The notes beneath the pieces are model-generated. The model was not told the origin of the DNA, ran no database searches, and saw nothing but the letters and a program-made list of their open reading frames with translations. Made by a program: the position numbers and the translations under genes. From Undaria pinnatifida (Eukaryota; Sar; Phaeophyceae; Laminariales; Alariaceae), in contig JABAKD010000022.1 of NCBI GenBank assembly GCA_012845835.1, forward strand, positions 5,095,444-5,159,443: 64,000 nucleotides of DNA, in the 5' to 3' direction. Of the stretch, positions 24,001 to 33,098 are shown in pieces (within the stretch, counting starts at the first letter, position 1; every line of letters begins with the position of its first letter).

Positions 24001-27000
24001 AAGACGGTGCTCGAACGAAGCTATTTGACCGAAAATTCCAGTTCCGAGAATCGCATATTGGGGCGGAAAAAAAACTGCTGACTGAATCCCCCCCAAAAAG
24101 AATGATCATATATATATTTATATATATATGTGTGTCCAATCACAACATTCGGCGGGCGGGGCAGTGGCTGAGCTGGCGGTCGAGGGGTCGAACACTCAAA
24201 CCGAGCGATTGAGCGATAGCAGTAGCTAGCTTTGCGGGCGGGTAAAGCGAGCGAGGTAGACAACCATCGAGCTAGAATCGAGGCGGGCGATTGAGCGCTA
24301 GAGCGATCGAAGTAGTGGGCTGCTCGGCGGGCGGCGCGCGAAGTAGCGAGCGAGCGATCAAGCTAGCAAACGAGTTGGCCCGCGTGAGCGGCCGAGCCAG
24401 CGGGCGATCGACCGAGCACGCGTAGGAGTGGGTTGAGCGGACGAGCCTGATAGCGGGCAAGAAAGCGAGCCATCGAGTCGAGCTATCGAGCCAAGCGAAG
24501 CAAAAAAACAGCCGAGGCAAACGTATACTCCCGTAAGACATGATCGTTACTTCCACCCTGAATTATCTGAATTCAGAAACGAGACAAAAATATAGTCCCA
24601 TAATATTTGACCCTTGGTTACACGCTGAAGCCTCTGAATTTAGCTCTTGATAATTTTCTCGTCAAAATGTTTTGTGTAGTTGTAGTTGGTCCATGCTTTA
24701 GTTGTTGCGTTGGTTGGCTAGCTGGTTGGTCGGACAGCGATTGATAGTATCTACCTCGTAGTAATGTTACTGTAACTAGTATCTAGTACCTAGCCTAGCT
24801 AGTTTGTTGCTAGTTCGGTTGTTTGGTTGGTTGCTCGTTTTTTTGTGGTTCCGCGTTTGTTTATTTGTTCGTTTGTTTGCTTGTTCATTTTGTTTCCTTG
24901 TTTTGTTTGTGCATGTGATGCGTCTCCGTGTACATGCCCCCCCCCCCCGTTGTTTGCCTGTTTCGCTTCTTTTTGTTTCTTATTTGCCCTGTTTGTTCGT
25001 TTTCGCCAACGGTTTGTGTCGACGTCAGGACGGACACTACAAGGAAGTCTACGGGATTTCCTTTCAATCGGTAAGCACAAAGGGGGGGGCGGGGTTGGGT
25101 GCTGCTTGTGTGCAGCTTACATGTGCAGAATATCTTAACATTGACCGTGTTGCACCTCTTGCTTGCCGCAGCCTTTGCTCATAGTGTGCAATGTTTAGCA
25201 CGACAGTTTGCGGTATTCACTGTTGGTTTTTCCTTTTTTGCACGTGATCGCTTTTTTTTCCAGCACAAGTGGTGGCAGGTTTTACCCTCAGCGACCTTCT
25301 GGACAAGCCATGCCGTGGTCATGGTCACAGGCGTCTTACCGTCTCCCCCCCGCACGTGCCTTAATTTTTACGGCGCGTACGAGGGTTCGGCATTCCCACT
25401 TTTGAGCTTTTGATGCTCGTCGATTTTTGTCGATTTGTTCTATAACTCGCGCTCTCGCGCTTTCCGACTCGCGTGCTTTTACGCATGAAAATGTCCCTTC
25501 GAGCACTCGTATGCACTCAGTGAGGCTTTGAAAACCCACCACCTTGACGCTAGGAGGGACGATATTGACTCACTACTCCAGCGGGGATGCCGACATTGAG
25601 TGCTAGAATAACGATTAGGTCCGTGTAACAGGCACGTCACCCCCCCCCCCCCCTCACCCCCCCCCGGCCACCTACTCTCACTGTGCATTCGGGTACGCGT
25701 TCGTGTTTGCATGTACTATTTGGTGGTCGGTGCATGCATTTTTGCTTTTTTGTGTTTCGTTTTTTTTGTTGCAGGATGGGGCGCTAGTGGCCACGGGGGA
25801 CCTGGCTGGTGTAGCTCGCGTGTGGGACCTCCGCTCGGGGAAAAGCGTGTGGACGATGGAGGGGCACGTCAAGGTCAGAAACTTTTCCCGTCATCTTCGG
25901 TCTTATTGGACCGTCTGTCGATCTTGTAGGTTGGTTGGTCGGTCGGTCGGTCGCTCAGTTGATCGTTGTTCTTGTAGGCCAGTCGGTCGGTAGGTCGGTC
26001 TGTAGGCCTTGTTGGTCTTTCGATACATTGGTCGGTCGGTCGGTCGGTCTATGTAAATCGGCTTGTCTTCTTGATCTTCCTTGTCGTTTGGCTGGTCGGT
26101 AGGTCGATCGACCTTAGTCGGTCGGTCGTTCGGTCCATATGTTGTAGATCGGTCGGTCATTCAGTCGGTCTTTTGTATCGGTCTGTCGGTCCGTCGGCCG
26201 GGCTCCTCGAAATGCCTTGTCATGTGGTCGGTAGATCGATCGGCCTTGCCGGTCGGTCGGTCCCTCGGCGTTGTAGGTCGGTCAGTCTGGCAGTCTATGT
26301 TGTTGTTGGTCGGTCGATCGGTAGGTCGATATTCTTACGCTCGTAGTTTGATTGGTCGGTGGTTGTCGGTCAGCCTTGTTGGTCGGCCATTCGGTCTTGT
26401 TGACTCACGGGTTGGTTGGTCGCTTGCTATGTGAATCGGTCAGCCTTGTATGTCGTCCGGCTTTGCTCGTCGGCGTGTGGGTTGGTGACCAAAGCTGCGA
26501 TAGGGGGGTCCCCCTTCTACGGACCTTTTTTTGCAGTGGCTCGGGGTCACTCGCGCGAGTGACCCCGCTGGTACTTTGTTGCCTTAGGCTTCCGCGCTGT
26601 CTTAATTTTTGCGGTGCGAATCCGCAATGGAATGGTTTGGTGTGCCTCGCCAGGCACATGGCCTGGAGGCTTTTCGGAGCAACGCGACCGCCTTATTGGG
26701 GAAAGCCGCCTTGTTCATTTCAGGTTGTCGGTGCAATTACTCAGTGGTGCCAAGCGACTTTGACGGCCTTGTAAGGGGATATCGCCTTACTTAGACCGCG
26801 TTATATAAGGGGAGATCGCCTTGCTTAGACCGCCTTATATAAGGGGAGATCGCCTTACTTAGACCGCCTTATATAAGGGGATGTCGCCTTACTCGGACCG
26901 CCTTGTAAGGGGAGATCACCTTACTCAGACCGCCTTGTAAGGGGATATCGCCTTACTCAGACGGCCGTTTAAGGGGATATCGCCTCACTCAGACCGCCTT

Positions 27001-30000
27001 ATAAGGAGATACCGCATTACTCAGACCGCCTTGTAAGGGGATATCGCCTTACTCAGACCGCCATATACAAGGGGATATCGCCTTACTCGGACCGCCTTAT
27101 AAGGGGATGTCGCCTTACTCAGACCGCCTTGTAAGGGGATATCAACTTTCTCAGACCGTCTTATATAAGGGGATATCGCCTTACTTGGACCGCCTTATAA
27201 GGGGATATCGCCTTGCTCAGACCGCCTTATATAAAGGGATACCGCCTTACTCAGACCGCCTTATAAGGGGATACCTCTATCGTAGCACGCGTCGGTAGAC
27301 GACAGCGTGTATGAGATAATGTGGCATGAGGCATTGTGAGTGACGTACAAAGTCACGCGTTCGAGTATGATATGATAGCTCAAACCCGGTAGTTAAAAAC
27401 GGGGGTATGATACCACAATACCGTAGGCTTGGTCTGATTTTGTAGTCTGGTCGGTCGTTTAGTCGGTCGGTCTGTCGGTCGGTCAGTCTGTCGTTTGGTC
27501 GGTCGGTCTGTCGCTCAGTCAGTGTGTCGGTCAGTCAGTAGGTCGGTCGGTCAATCGGTCGGTCGTTCACTAGGTCGGTCGGTCGGTCGGTCGGTCAATC
27601 GGGGTCGACCGGTCAGTACCAGGTATATCGGTAGACGAATTGCGTCGATATTATGTATTTGGACGCGTCGGCCTTGGTCCGTGTCATCCATTGTAGCCGT
27701 GAGGACAAAATGTATTACGATTGCGGAAATCGCTCCTTGGTTGTGTGGTGCCGAAATACGTCGCTGCTTGCTTCTGTTCGGTGCCGTCTGTGAAGGTGGG
27801 GGGTGGAGAGGAGGGAGAAGGGAGGAAATGCAATATGATACCATTTGTGGGATAGTTTTGTCAGCAAGATAAAACAGGACTCGACGCGAGGATGCCACAC
27901 CACGCCACGCCAACTTTAGTTTCGTACACTGTGCTCCGCTACGCTGTCGCTTCCGCCTGCCGCTCACGATAGCCGTTGACGTATGCATCGGCGCAAGATG
28001 CTGACTGTTACGTTCGTCCGTCCTCTTCCCGAGCACGACCCCGTATTGGCTGCTCCCACGGCCGCCTCCACCGCCGCTACTGCTGCCTGGTTACCTCTTT
28101 TGCTACTGCAAAATTATCCCGCAATGTTTCCAAGTGTTTTGTCTCCAAAAACGTTCTTCTTCTCCTTCCCGCCTTTCCGTTTTCTCGCCCCCCCACGCAC
28201 GCTCTGTGTTTCAGCGCATTACATGCATGGATTTCTCCCCTTGCGCGTACGAGGTGGCAAGCGGCAGCGACGACCACACGGTGAGTTGTCCCACACACCA
28301 CCCCACCCTACCTCGTCCCTGCACGATATGACACGCTTCGTGTAAATTGAAACCCGTCTGCTGTTTGCAGTTGTTATGGGGGCTCTTCACGGATCAGGTC
28401 AGCTCTCACGGGTCGGGTTGGGTGACACGAACCACCTCTACCCGACCCTACCCGACCCACCCAACCCCGCGATTTTTTCGAGCTGTCGACATCTGACCGG
28501 GCACGACCTGTGGTAATTTGAAAATCCCGGCTCAACCCAAACCGTGGTTGGCCTGCGCTCGTTGCGGTTATTTTGTGGCAGGTTAGGTGACGTGTGAGGG
28601 CTGGGGTTGACAGAAGAAGTTGAGATGCGATAAACTTAGCTAAGTCGGACGAGTTAAATCAGCCCCCGTGTAAGAGGAGGGGGGGGGGGGAGGGCAACGT
28701 TACGTCCCTGGTTCAAGTTGTGATATGCCGGGGGTACCAAGCGCGCAGTCTCCCGTCCTGAAAGGGACTCAAACACGCTCGCAGTGCGGGAAAGAAGGAA
28801 GGAGATGATATGTTATTTTTGCTGGGGATGACGCATCGATGTTGGTCCCCCATCCCTCTCTCCCCTCCCGGCCCCACCCCGCCCCGCTCTCGCTGCCCCC
28901 GTTCCGCATGCTTCCTCTTCCTTCTGTGTGATATCCACTCGGCTTTGCGCGCGCCATGAAACTCAGGTCCGTATCTGGGACATCCGCAAGCAGCGGTGTG
29001 CGTACACGCTGCCGGCGCACAGTGCCCTGGTGGCGGACGTGCGGTGAGATTTGTGGCTGCAAGTGCGCACGTTGTTGTTAGCGCGTTGGAGTTGGGGATG
29101 GTGTAGGTATTGGTGTTGCAGTTGCAGTTGCAGTTACAGTTGCAGTTGATGGTTTAGTGCCAATTGGAGGTTAGGTTGTTGACGAGAAAGAACATGCCTT
29201 GTTACGTGTGTTACGTCCTCAGACCCCCGCCCCCCCTTCACGTTTCCCACGAACGATTTCGTTGTATTCGAACGATCGTTGCTTTCCATCACAGGTATAG
29301 CCGGACGTCGGGGGAGGTGCTGGTGTCCGCATCCTTCGACAACTCGGCGAAAGTTTGGTCCACAAGAGACTGGTCGCTCCTCAGGACGCTCTCAGGACAC
29401 GAGGGGAAGGTAAAATTAATAAGAACGGATCTAATGTATTATAACTATCGAAATCCGCCAGAGTAAATAAACACTTCCACGCCCTGGATATCGCCTCGTT
29501 ATCGTTTCAGAGCCGTTCATGCCGCTGCTGCAATTCCCACCCACCCCGTCCCCAACGCCCCCTCCTTCACCCACCACCCGCACCATCGCCTAGACCTAGC
29601 ACCACGCGTATAGCCAACCCCTACATCTATGCGACCTAAAGCCCTCCCCCCTCGCCCCCGCCCCCCCCCCGCCACATTCCCCCCCCTCCCCCACAAGAAG
29701 TATTTATAGTTTTCACGCACAAATAGACCTGCCCCACCCGTCCCCTCCCCCCCCTCCCCCCCTCCCGCCCCCCTTTTGACCAAAATCAGGCCCCCACGTC
29801 CTTGAAAACTCCGCCTCCCCTCACCGAATATTCGACTGACAGGATTCACTTGATAAACTGATGCATTTCCTTCCACAGCTGTCAGATTTTGTCCCGCTCA
29901 GAAACGGGTTTTATAGTTTCCGCGCACAGACTGCCTAACATCAGCCTGTTGACCCTGATAGCTACACTGTAGTTGCAAGGGGAGTCGCCGACCTATATCC

Positions 30001-30549
30001 TTAATGAGGACACACAACCCGTTATACGCGCGATCGGAGTATCACACACAGCTTGCAAAGATGAGTTTCGACAAAATATTCGATCTCACAGCTGGAGTGT
30101 ATTTTAATTTTTATAATGTAACTGTCATTTCCTGTCGTGTTTTTTTTTGTGTTCGGTCGCGTCCTATCTTTGTTGTGTGTTTTGTGTCATGCCGGTTTTA
30201 GTTCTTTTGCCGTGTCCTGGAAGGGGTGCCCTTCTTGTTCGTGTCTTGTCCTACCTCATTTTGTGTCCGGTCTATTGTCTTGTCTTGCCCTTATGTTGTC
30301 TTGTGTTATTTAGTGTTGTGTTGTCATGTGTCATGTCTTATCACTTCTTGTCATGTCTTGTCTTGTTCTGCCGTGTCCTGTCATACACTTTTACCATGCC
30401 CCGCCTTGCCTCACGCCGCCCCTTCTGCGCATGTGGCATGTTTGTGCGCGCAGGTGACGGGGTGCGACGTTACTCCGAATGAGAGAAAGATAGTCACGTG
30501 CTCGTTCGACCGAACCGTCAAAGTGTGGGCACACGAAAACGAGTTCTAG
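6232..30549 (+). CDS. PRPF4: U4/U6 small nuclear ribonucleoprotein Prp4
   Basis: Prp4 is a WD40 component of the U4/U6 di-snRNP and U4/U6.U5 tri-snRNP, acting in spliceosome assembly with Prp3. Fourteen exons: 6232-6532, 10905-11046, 11622-11700, 12839-13069, 14561-14752, 16057-16125, 17568-17683, 18771-18945, 25029-25070, 25775-25873, 28215-28280, 28967-29043, 29295-29409 and 30454-30549. They sum to exactly 1,800 nt, giving 599 residues and a TAG stop; human PRPF4 is about 520. Residues 1-100 are Ala/Gly/Glu-rich. The SFM motif follows (MVVPTKTEDVAQKLR, then ELGQPIRLF, about 133-157). SQFGDDRPLS marks the link to the seven-bladed WD40 propeller (316-599). Exon 8 ends at a GC donor (CAG|GCAAGC). 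Exon 1 to exon 2 spans 4.4 kb and exon 8 to 9 spans 6.1 kb of repeats. Identity is very secure; small shifts at single splice sites are possible. Confidence 0.95.
6795..8530. repeat. Cluster of family C dispersed repeat fragments
   Basis: Several pieces of one family sit in PRPF4 intron 1. A segment at 6795-7060 matches 23880-24135 in reverse, sharing TTCGAGCRCCG and GAGCCGCCCC-type blocks and an AT-rich tail. A second block built on TTGGCATCATTTCCAAACG occurs at 7055-7110, 7205-7250 and 8370-8515. Segments at 7265-7340 and 8290-8375 carry GACACTTATAAAACTC in opposite orientation. No coding capacity is evident; the ORF at 7576-7740 is unsupported. Confidence 0.65.
8715..9320. repeat. Direct repeat pair flanking about 0.5 kb
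   Basis: AGTAGTAGATCGCTC followed by AATAAT-CGGCTTTT and TTGCGTTTGG is present at about 8722-8772 and again at about 9265-9316, same orientation. The interval between has no recognisable gene. It may be a solo unit of a small mobile element or a local duplication. Confidence 0.6.
9465..9792 (+). mobile_element. tRNA-derived SINE, family A copy 1
   Basis: The head has an A-box-like GGTCTAGTGGTT and, about 35 bp on, a B-box-like GAGTTCGACACC, as in Pol III promoters of tRNA-derived SINEs. The body contains ACAATTCGACGCG and GACCCCGGATCTGAGTTA, and the tail is GATAAATGGGATG followed by A-rich sequence. A second copy lies reversed at 21505-21854. The head does not fold as a credible functional tRNA. 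Confidence 0.8.
10490..10640 (+). repeat. Hairpin repeat, copy 1
   Basis: A perfect 14-bp stem (GCATGGGCGCCGGC, loop GAAT, mirror arm) occupies 10582-10613. It is preceded by CTGCCCTGCCCTACCCGAA and followed by GGAGCCCTTGTA. The same module, with CTCTTGGCATTAC about 90 bp upstream, occurs reversed at 19411-19575. It lies in PRPF4 intron 1. The layout (stem-loop near one end) recalls a Helitron-type 3' terminus, though no CTRR end is seen. Confidence 0.8.
10905..14752 (+). CDS. PRPF4: PRPF4 exons 2-5, SFM domain and linker
   Basis: Exon 2 (10905-11046) encodes a charged helix (EEAQQ-like, then VEAERRARTM) and VPTKTEDVAQKLR. Exon 3 (11622-11700) encodes ELGQPIRLFSENVADIRERL. Exon 4 (12839-13069) encodes AEMEDEETEKIQ through TPASDALLE. 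Exon 5 (14561-14752) encodes ARAAIATMSFGRAKNRL, a basic stretch (TKRRRKNPKQ), and NSSQFGDDRPLSAIQ. The exon 5 segment aligns with the ARxWIxxxSLPRAxxRLE and SQIGDDRPIS parts of the family. Exon 5 begins after an unusual GCATGTAG acceptor that has degenerate duplicates upstream. Confidence 0.88.
11125..11345. repeat. GGTGGT/GTT microsatellite
   Basis: Compound array of GGTGGTGGT, GGTGACGGTGATGGA and GTTGTT units in PRPF4 intron 2. The His- or Val-rich frames spanning it are not genes. Confidence 0.85.
12193..12370. mobile_element. MITE, copy B, perfect 16-bp TIRs
   Basis: GGGCTCCCAATAGTGC at 12193-12208 is the exact reverse complement of 12355-12370, enclosing a 178-bp element with no coding capacity. 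Internal GTGCCAAGCGATTTCAC is shared with 34915-35090 and, in part, with about 26745-26765. A target duplication is not evident. It lies in PRPF4 intron 3. Confidence 0.85.
13070..13890 (+). other. PRPF4 intron 4, first part, no gene seen
   Basis: G-rich start, a C run at 13319-13333, and unique sequence. A GAGTACG plus C-run at 13793-13806 resembles the poly(C) LINE end but has no upstream match, so it is not called. Confidence 0.5.
13898..14525. repeat. Degenerate telomere-like tracts in intron 4
   Basis: GGGGTTAGGGTTAGGATTAG occurs near 13900, and C-rich strand variants (CCCTAA, CCCCAA, CCCGAA units) fill about 14120-14210, 14300-14345 and 14450-14525. The units are mixed and short, so this is interstitial telomere-like sequence, not a chromosome end. 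It is interleaved with copies of the exon 5 acceptor region. Confidence 0.75.
14215..14610 (+). repeat. Three tandem copies of the exon 5 splice-acceptor region
   Basis: A block reading CCGGCGSAACACGC, then ATGTAG|GCGAGAGC and CGATGTCCTTCGGGCGA in the functional copy (14527-14610), appears degenerate at about 14222-14285 and 14352-14445. The middle copy keeps GACGATGTCCTTCGGACGA and GAGCAGGCTGG. Telomere-like tracts separate the copies. Confidence 0.8.
16057..30549 (+). CDS. PRPF4: PRPF4 exons 6-14, WD40 propeller
   Basis: Nine exons encode the propeller. Signatures are SPDGGTVASGSWTCLVKLWG (exon 6), LRGHSERVTGVCWHP (7), AKVWDCDSGECVQTFHGHAG and FDHTWRLWDVETGDELLLQ (8), DGHYKEVYGISFQ (9), DGALVATGDLAGVARVWD and TMEGHVK (10), ITCMDFSPCAYEVASGSDDH (11), VRIWDIRKQRCAYTLPAH (12), SASFDNSAKVW and LSGHEGK (13) and VTCSFDRTVKVWAHENEF (14). 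The order, spacing and GH/WD dipeptides match the Prp4 propeller across seven blades. Exon 9 is only 42 nt. Confidence 0.93.
16610..17263 (+). mobile_element. Two poly(C)-ended LINE-like fragments in tandem
   Basis: The first (about 16610-16745) is a 3' tip only. The second (about 16795-17263) starts in a segment encoding GDLDLP, then Tyr-Thr-Ser-Ser-Arg and a Cys/His stretch, and ends with MTKASN, a stop and a run of C. It has frameshifts and stops. The ending Cys-His block resembles the knuckle at the C-terminus of many LINE ORF2 proteins. Both lie in PRPF4 intron 6, same strand as the gene. Confidence 0.75.
17976..18014. repeat. (GTT)n microsatellite
   Basis: About twelve GTT units in PRPF4 intron 7. 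Confidence 0.9.
18425..18725. repeat. CCTTACCC-rich pyrimidine tract
   Basis: Irregular CCCTTA, CCTCACA and CCCTTGC units run up to the exon 8 acceptor. It forms a strongly one-sided pyrimidine strand and serves as an extended polypyrimidine region for that acceptor. Confidence 0.7.
19211..19412 (+). mobile_element. SINE-like family B, copy 1
   Basis: Starts near AATTGACTTGCGGAAAGCGC, contains GAACCCTATGCGC and GGGACGACACCTGTGACCAC, and ends GGAAAGTAGATGTG with an (AT)n tail. Other copies are at 21984-22190, 25258-25490 (minus) and 50775-50870 (3' part). It lies in PRPF4 intron 8. A hairpin repeat is inserted at its AT tail. Confidence 0.75.
19411..19575 (-). repeat. Hairpin repeat, copy 2 (minus)
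   Basis: Stem arms at 19426-19439 and 19444-19457 with a 4-base loop. Read on the minus strand it matches 10490-10640 through CTACCCGAAGCATGGG and GCGGAGCCCTTGTA. One stem pair is changed on both sides (C:G to T:A). It abuts the (AT)n tail of a family B SINE. Confidence 0.8.
20230..21300. repeat. Six-unit degenerate tandem repeat, about 200-bp period
   Basis: The landmark CGGGTCGACACC-x-CCGCACGGTG recurs near 20268, 20450, 20661, 20823, 21055 and 21262, spaced 162-232 bp. Each unit also carries AACCGGGGACG and CGGGAGGATATAGGGTCC in most copies. Units are well diverged. It lies in PRPF4 intron 8 and no frame stays open across units. Confidence 0.8.
21505..21854 (-). mobile_element. tRNA-derived SINE, family A copy 2 (minus)
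   Basis: Reverse complement starts CGCCCCGGTGGTCTAGTGG (A-box), then diverges over the B-box and rejoins copy 1 through ACAATTCGACGCG, CGACGAGGGAAGAAAATGCT and GACCCCGGATCTGAGTTA, ending GATAAATGGGATGAAAAAAA. It includes a segment absent from copy 1 near ATTTATTTGCAG. Presence of two diverged copies in opposite orientation shows a dispersed family. Confidence 0.8.
21984..22190 (+). mobile_element. SINE-like family B, copy 2
   Basis: Matches 19211-19412 through GACTCGCGGAAAGCGCGAG, GGTGAACCCTATGCGCAAAG and GGGACGACACCTGTGATCAC, ending GGAAAGTAGAAGTATG and an A-rich tail. It lies only 130 bp from a family A SINE. Confidence 0.75.
22930..24135 (-). repeat. Family C dispersed repeat fragments
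   Basis: Two degenerate units (about 22930-23110 and 23760-24135) each run from CCAATTTTGAAAAT or CCAATTTGGAAAT to CTTCTCGCTTGTCTCGCTCA. The second continues through GGGGCGTTTGAGCCGCCCCC to an ATATATATATTT tail, matching 6795-7060 in reverse. PRPF4 intron 8. Confidence 0.65.
24150..24500. repeat. GAGCGA-rich simple sequence
   Basis: Irregular GAGCGA, GAGCGATCGA and GCGGGCGA words fill this stretch. No gene is visible. Confidence 0.6.
25258..25490 (-). mobile_element. SINE-like family B, copy 3 (minus)
   Basis: Reverse complement carries CGCGAGTCGGAAAGCGCGAG, ATGCCGAACCCT, ACGCCTGTGACCATGACCAC and GGCTTGTCCAGAAG. It is more diverged than copies 1 and 2. PRPF4 intron 9. Confidence 0.7.
25925..26450. 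repeat. (GGTC)n-based satellite, first block
   Basis: Runs of GGTCGGTCGGT interrupted by CTTGTAGG and TCGATC words in PRPF4 intron 10. A second block is at 27440-27600. Open frames reading VGRSVGRS are artefacts. Confidence 0.85.
26542..26567. repeat. 26-bp perfect palindrome
   Basis: The half-site CGGGGTCACTCGC is followed directly by its reverse complement with no spacer. It lies in intron 10 between two satellite blocks. Confidence 0.9.
26755..27285. repeat. Minisatellite with AAGGGGATATCGCCTTACTC unit
   Basis: About sixteen units of 30-36 bp reading AAGGGGATATCGCC, TTACTCAGACCGCC, TTATAT. Unit length varies with the presence of TATAT. The copies are all in one direction and lack distinct spacers, so it is not a CRISPR array. 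PRPF4 intron 10. Confidence 0.9.
27440..27600. repeat. (GGTC)n satellite, second block
   Basis: GGTCGGTC and GTCAGTC units in intron 10, continuing the block at 25925-26450 on the far side of the minisatellite. Confidence 0.85.
27601..28214 (+). other. PRPF4 intron 10, last part, no gene seen
   Basis: Unique sequence up to the exon 11 acceptor (TGTGTTTCAG). No family match was seen in either strand. Confidence 0.5.
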
Positions 30550-30825
30550 ACAAGAGTTTTAGATACGTGTGCGGGAAGCGGGAAGGAAGCACGAGGTAAC
30601 ACAGGGGGAACGGCGGTAGTGCTCGGCTTGGCGACCGTCGATGAAAAGAGTAGTAGCAGTAATGGCGGCGGCCCAATGCATGCTCACGTGGGAATCAGCG
30701 TATGGCCCTCCACCCCGCCTTGATCGTGCGGCGTCTGCGATGATTGGCCTATAGGGGCACACAGGGCCTTGCCTGTTGGCTCTCGGCGTTCGGCCGGATC
30801 CTATCTGTCTACACTTTGCGTGGGG
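30550..30825 (+). other. PRPF4 3' flank
   Basis: Sequence after the TAG stop. No clear polyadenylation signal is visible. No gene. Confidence 0.4.
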
Positions 30826-30829
30826 TAAA

Positions 30830-31905
30830 TGCCGTACCCGATCTGTTGGCGTTTGATTGGCGGTAAAGGCCGCAACCCGCCCGTTGGCGATTGGCGTACG
30901 GAAACGCTGCACCCCACCTCTTGGTGGTTGGCTTACGGTAGACGCCGTACCTTATCTGCGAGCGGTTGGCGTATTAACTCGGTATCCTACATGTTGACCA
31001 GTCTGTTGGCGTAAACGCCGTACCCTATCTGTGCGCGACTGGCACGGTAAACGCGGTATCCTGCATGTCGGCGTTGGCGTTGGGTAAACGCCGTGGCCAA
31101 TGTGGTGGCGGTTGGCGTACTGTACGCGCCGTATCCCATCTGTTGGAGGTTGGCGTACGGTAAAAGCCGTGTTTGGCGTACGGTAACGCCGTGCACCATG
31201 TCTTGACGATTGCGTGCCGCACACGCCATATCCCAGCTGTTGATGGTTGGCGTGCGGTAAACGACGTATTTGGTGTACGGCAAACGTCGTATTCTACCTG
31301 TCGGTGTATTCTCTACCCTATCGGTTGGTGATTGGCGTACGGCAAACACCCTACCCGATCTGTTGACGATTTTTACGTATGGTAAACGCCGTACCCCACC
31401 TGTTGGCGATTGGCGCACGGCACACGCGTATCCTACCTGTTGGAAGTTGGCGTACGGTAAATGTCGTATTTGACGTGCGGTAGGTATACCGCTTGGTCTA
31501 TCTGTTGGCAAAGGCGCGCGGTAAACGCTGTGCCCTAGTTGTTGGCGTACGGTAAACGCGGTGCCCTACCTGTTGGTAGCTGGCGTACGGCAAAGACCGC
31601 ACCCTAGCTGTTTGCGGTCGGTGTACGGCCAGCGCCGTACCCTACAAGTTTGTGGTTGGTGTGCAGTAAACCCTGCCCTGTCTGCTGGTGGTTGGGATAC
31701 GCTATACCAGCACACCTTAGTCTACCTGTTGGTGATTAACGTACGGCAGGCACCGCGCGCCCTACTCGTTGGCGAGTGGCGTACGGTAGACGCCGTGCCC
31801 GGCCTGTTGGTGACTGGCGGACGGCAAAGACCGCATCCCGTAGCTGTTGGCGGCGGCGTACGGTAACCGCCGTACCCGACATGTTGGTGGTTGGCGTACA
31901 GGAAA
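30830..31905. repeat. Intergenic minisatellite, GTACGGTAAACGCCGTAC core
   Basis: About thirty units of 28-36 bp built from TTGGCGTACGGTAAACGCCGTACCC and ATCTGTTGGCG. The core GTACGGTAAACGCCGTAC is itself an imperfect palindrome. The array begins about 280 bp after the PRPF4 stop. Unit variation is high and no conserved spacer pattern exists. Confidence 0.9.
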
Positions 31906-33098
31906 CACCATTCATCTGTTTTTTGGGTTCGTTGTCCCCAGTGGGTTTACATTATCGTGTAGTAGCGACAATAACAGATGCTATTGATCCAAAAGGATTT
32001 CGAATTGATCCTACTCGCCCTGAAAAGCAGGCGACACACACATCTCTCTAAACGTCAGCCGCCAAAGCACATGTTGTGTTCGCTTTTGATTCGCGGGCTA
32101 GTTGAAGGGATTGAAGGAATTAGTGGATGGTGAACCGTCGCTGCAATTGTATATGCCAACGCGTTCAATGCAAAAGTGGCAACAGGGGCGAGGCGGGGAG
32201 TCTCGCAGGGTACTCGGGGATTTTCCGACAGGGTGTCCGAGGGGGCGGGGTAGGCATGCGTCCTGCTGTGTGAAATGCGCATGCTGTTCAGGCTCAGGTT
32301 TCTTTAGTCGTCAAAGTTAAACTTGATGAGCTGTCAGTGTAAATTGTGTTTAATGGTTCGAGTTGTGGGCAGGCGATCGAAGAACACGCCTGTTGGTTGC
32401 ACAATCATACTCACTAGAGCGGCAACTACTGCTGTTCCTCAAGTTTTCTACTCTACCATACCTCGGCGAGCTGCTCATGTCGCACAACATCCGCTATCAA
32501 AAAGAGTTTGCTGATATTTATGATGGCATGTTCCTCTTCCGACTGTCCAGCCTCATGCAAAAATTAGTACGCTGGGGAACAGCACATAAGTACCGTCCGT
32601 TTGGAGCTGCGTTACAGTGCCAAGTAGAGCTACCATAGCTGTAAGGGCAAAAAGGTGTTGACAAGTGCCAAGTGACGAGGGATAACCAAGCCTGAGCTTT
32701 CGGGCGTGCCCCATGAGTGTTTTAGCATTAGTTATGAAAGCTGTACCATCCTAGCCAGCCTAAACATGATGGCCAACCTTCCATGGATTAATCGCTGCAA
32801 TTTTTTGCCGACTACTACGACTAGTCGCACTTGGCCAACAGCCTCCGACTCCCTGACGCTACCGTACATATCTCATCGACGTCACACAAGACTGTCCGAC
32901 GGGCGTCATCACTGTGAAAAAACGACACCTCTGGCCATGGGCAGCGACGAAACCCGAAGACAAGACAATACATGTCGGAGGCGGAAACAAAAAACGACAA
33001 GCGCGAAAAAAACAGAAACAAAAAAGTAAGATCCACTTGAGGTTCCCCATCTTCATTTAGGCCTCTCTGTACCTCTCGTTCGTCCCGGCTGACGCTTT
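31906..33098. other. Intergenic region between converging PRPF4 and RPAP1
   Basis: No ORF with family similarity was found on either strand. It must hold the 3' UTR and poly(A) site of RPAP1 at its right end. Confidence 0.5.

Noticed and set aside
25903-26434. VGRSVGRS repeat proteins
   Set aside because: Artefacts of the (GGTC)n satellite, open in several frames.
26755-27285. CRISPR-like array
   Set aside because: Repeats are adjacent with variable length and no unique spacers, and lie in a eukaryotic intron.
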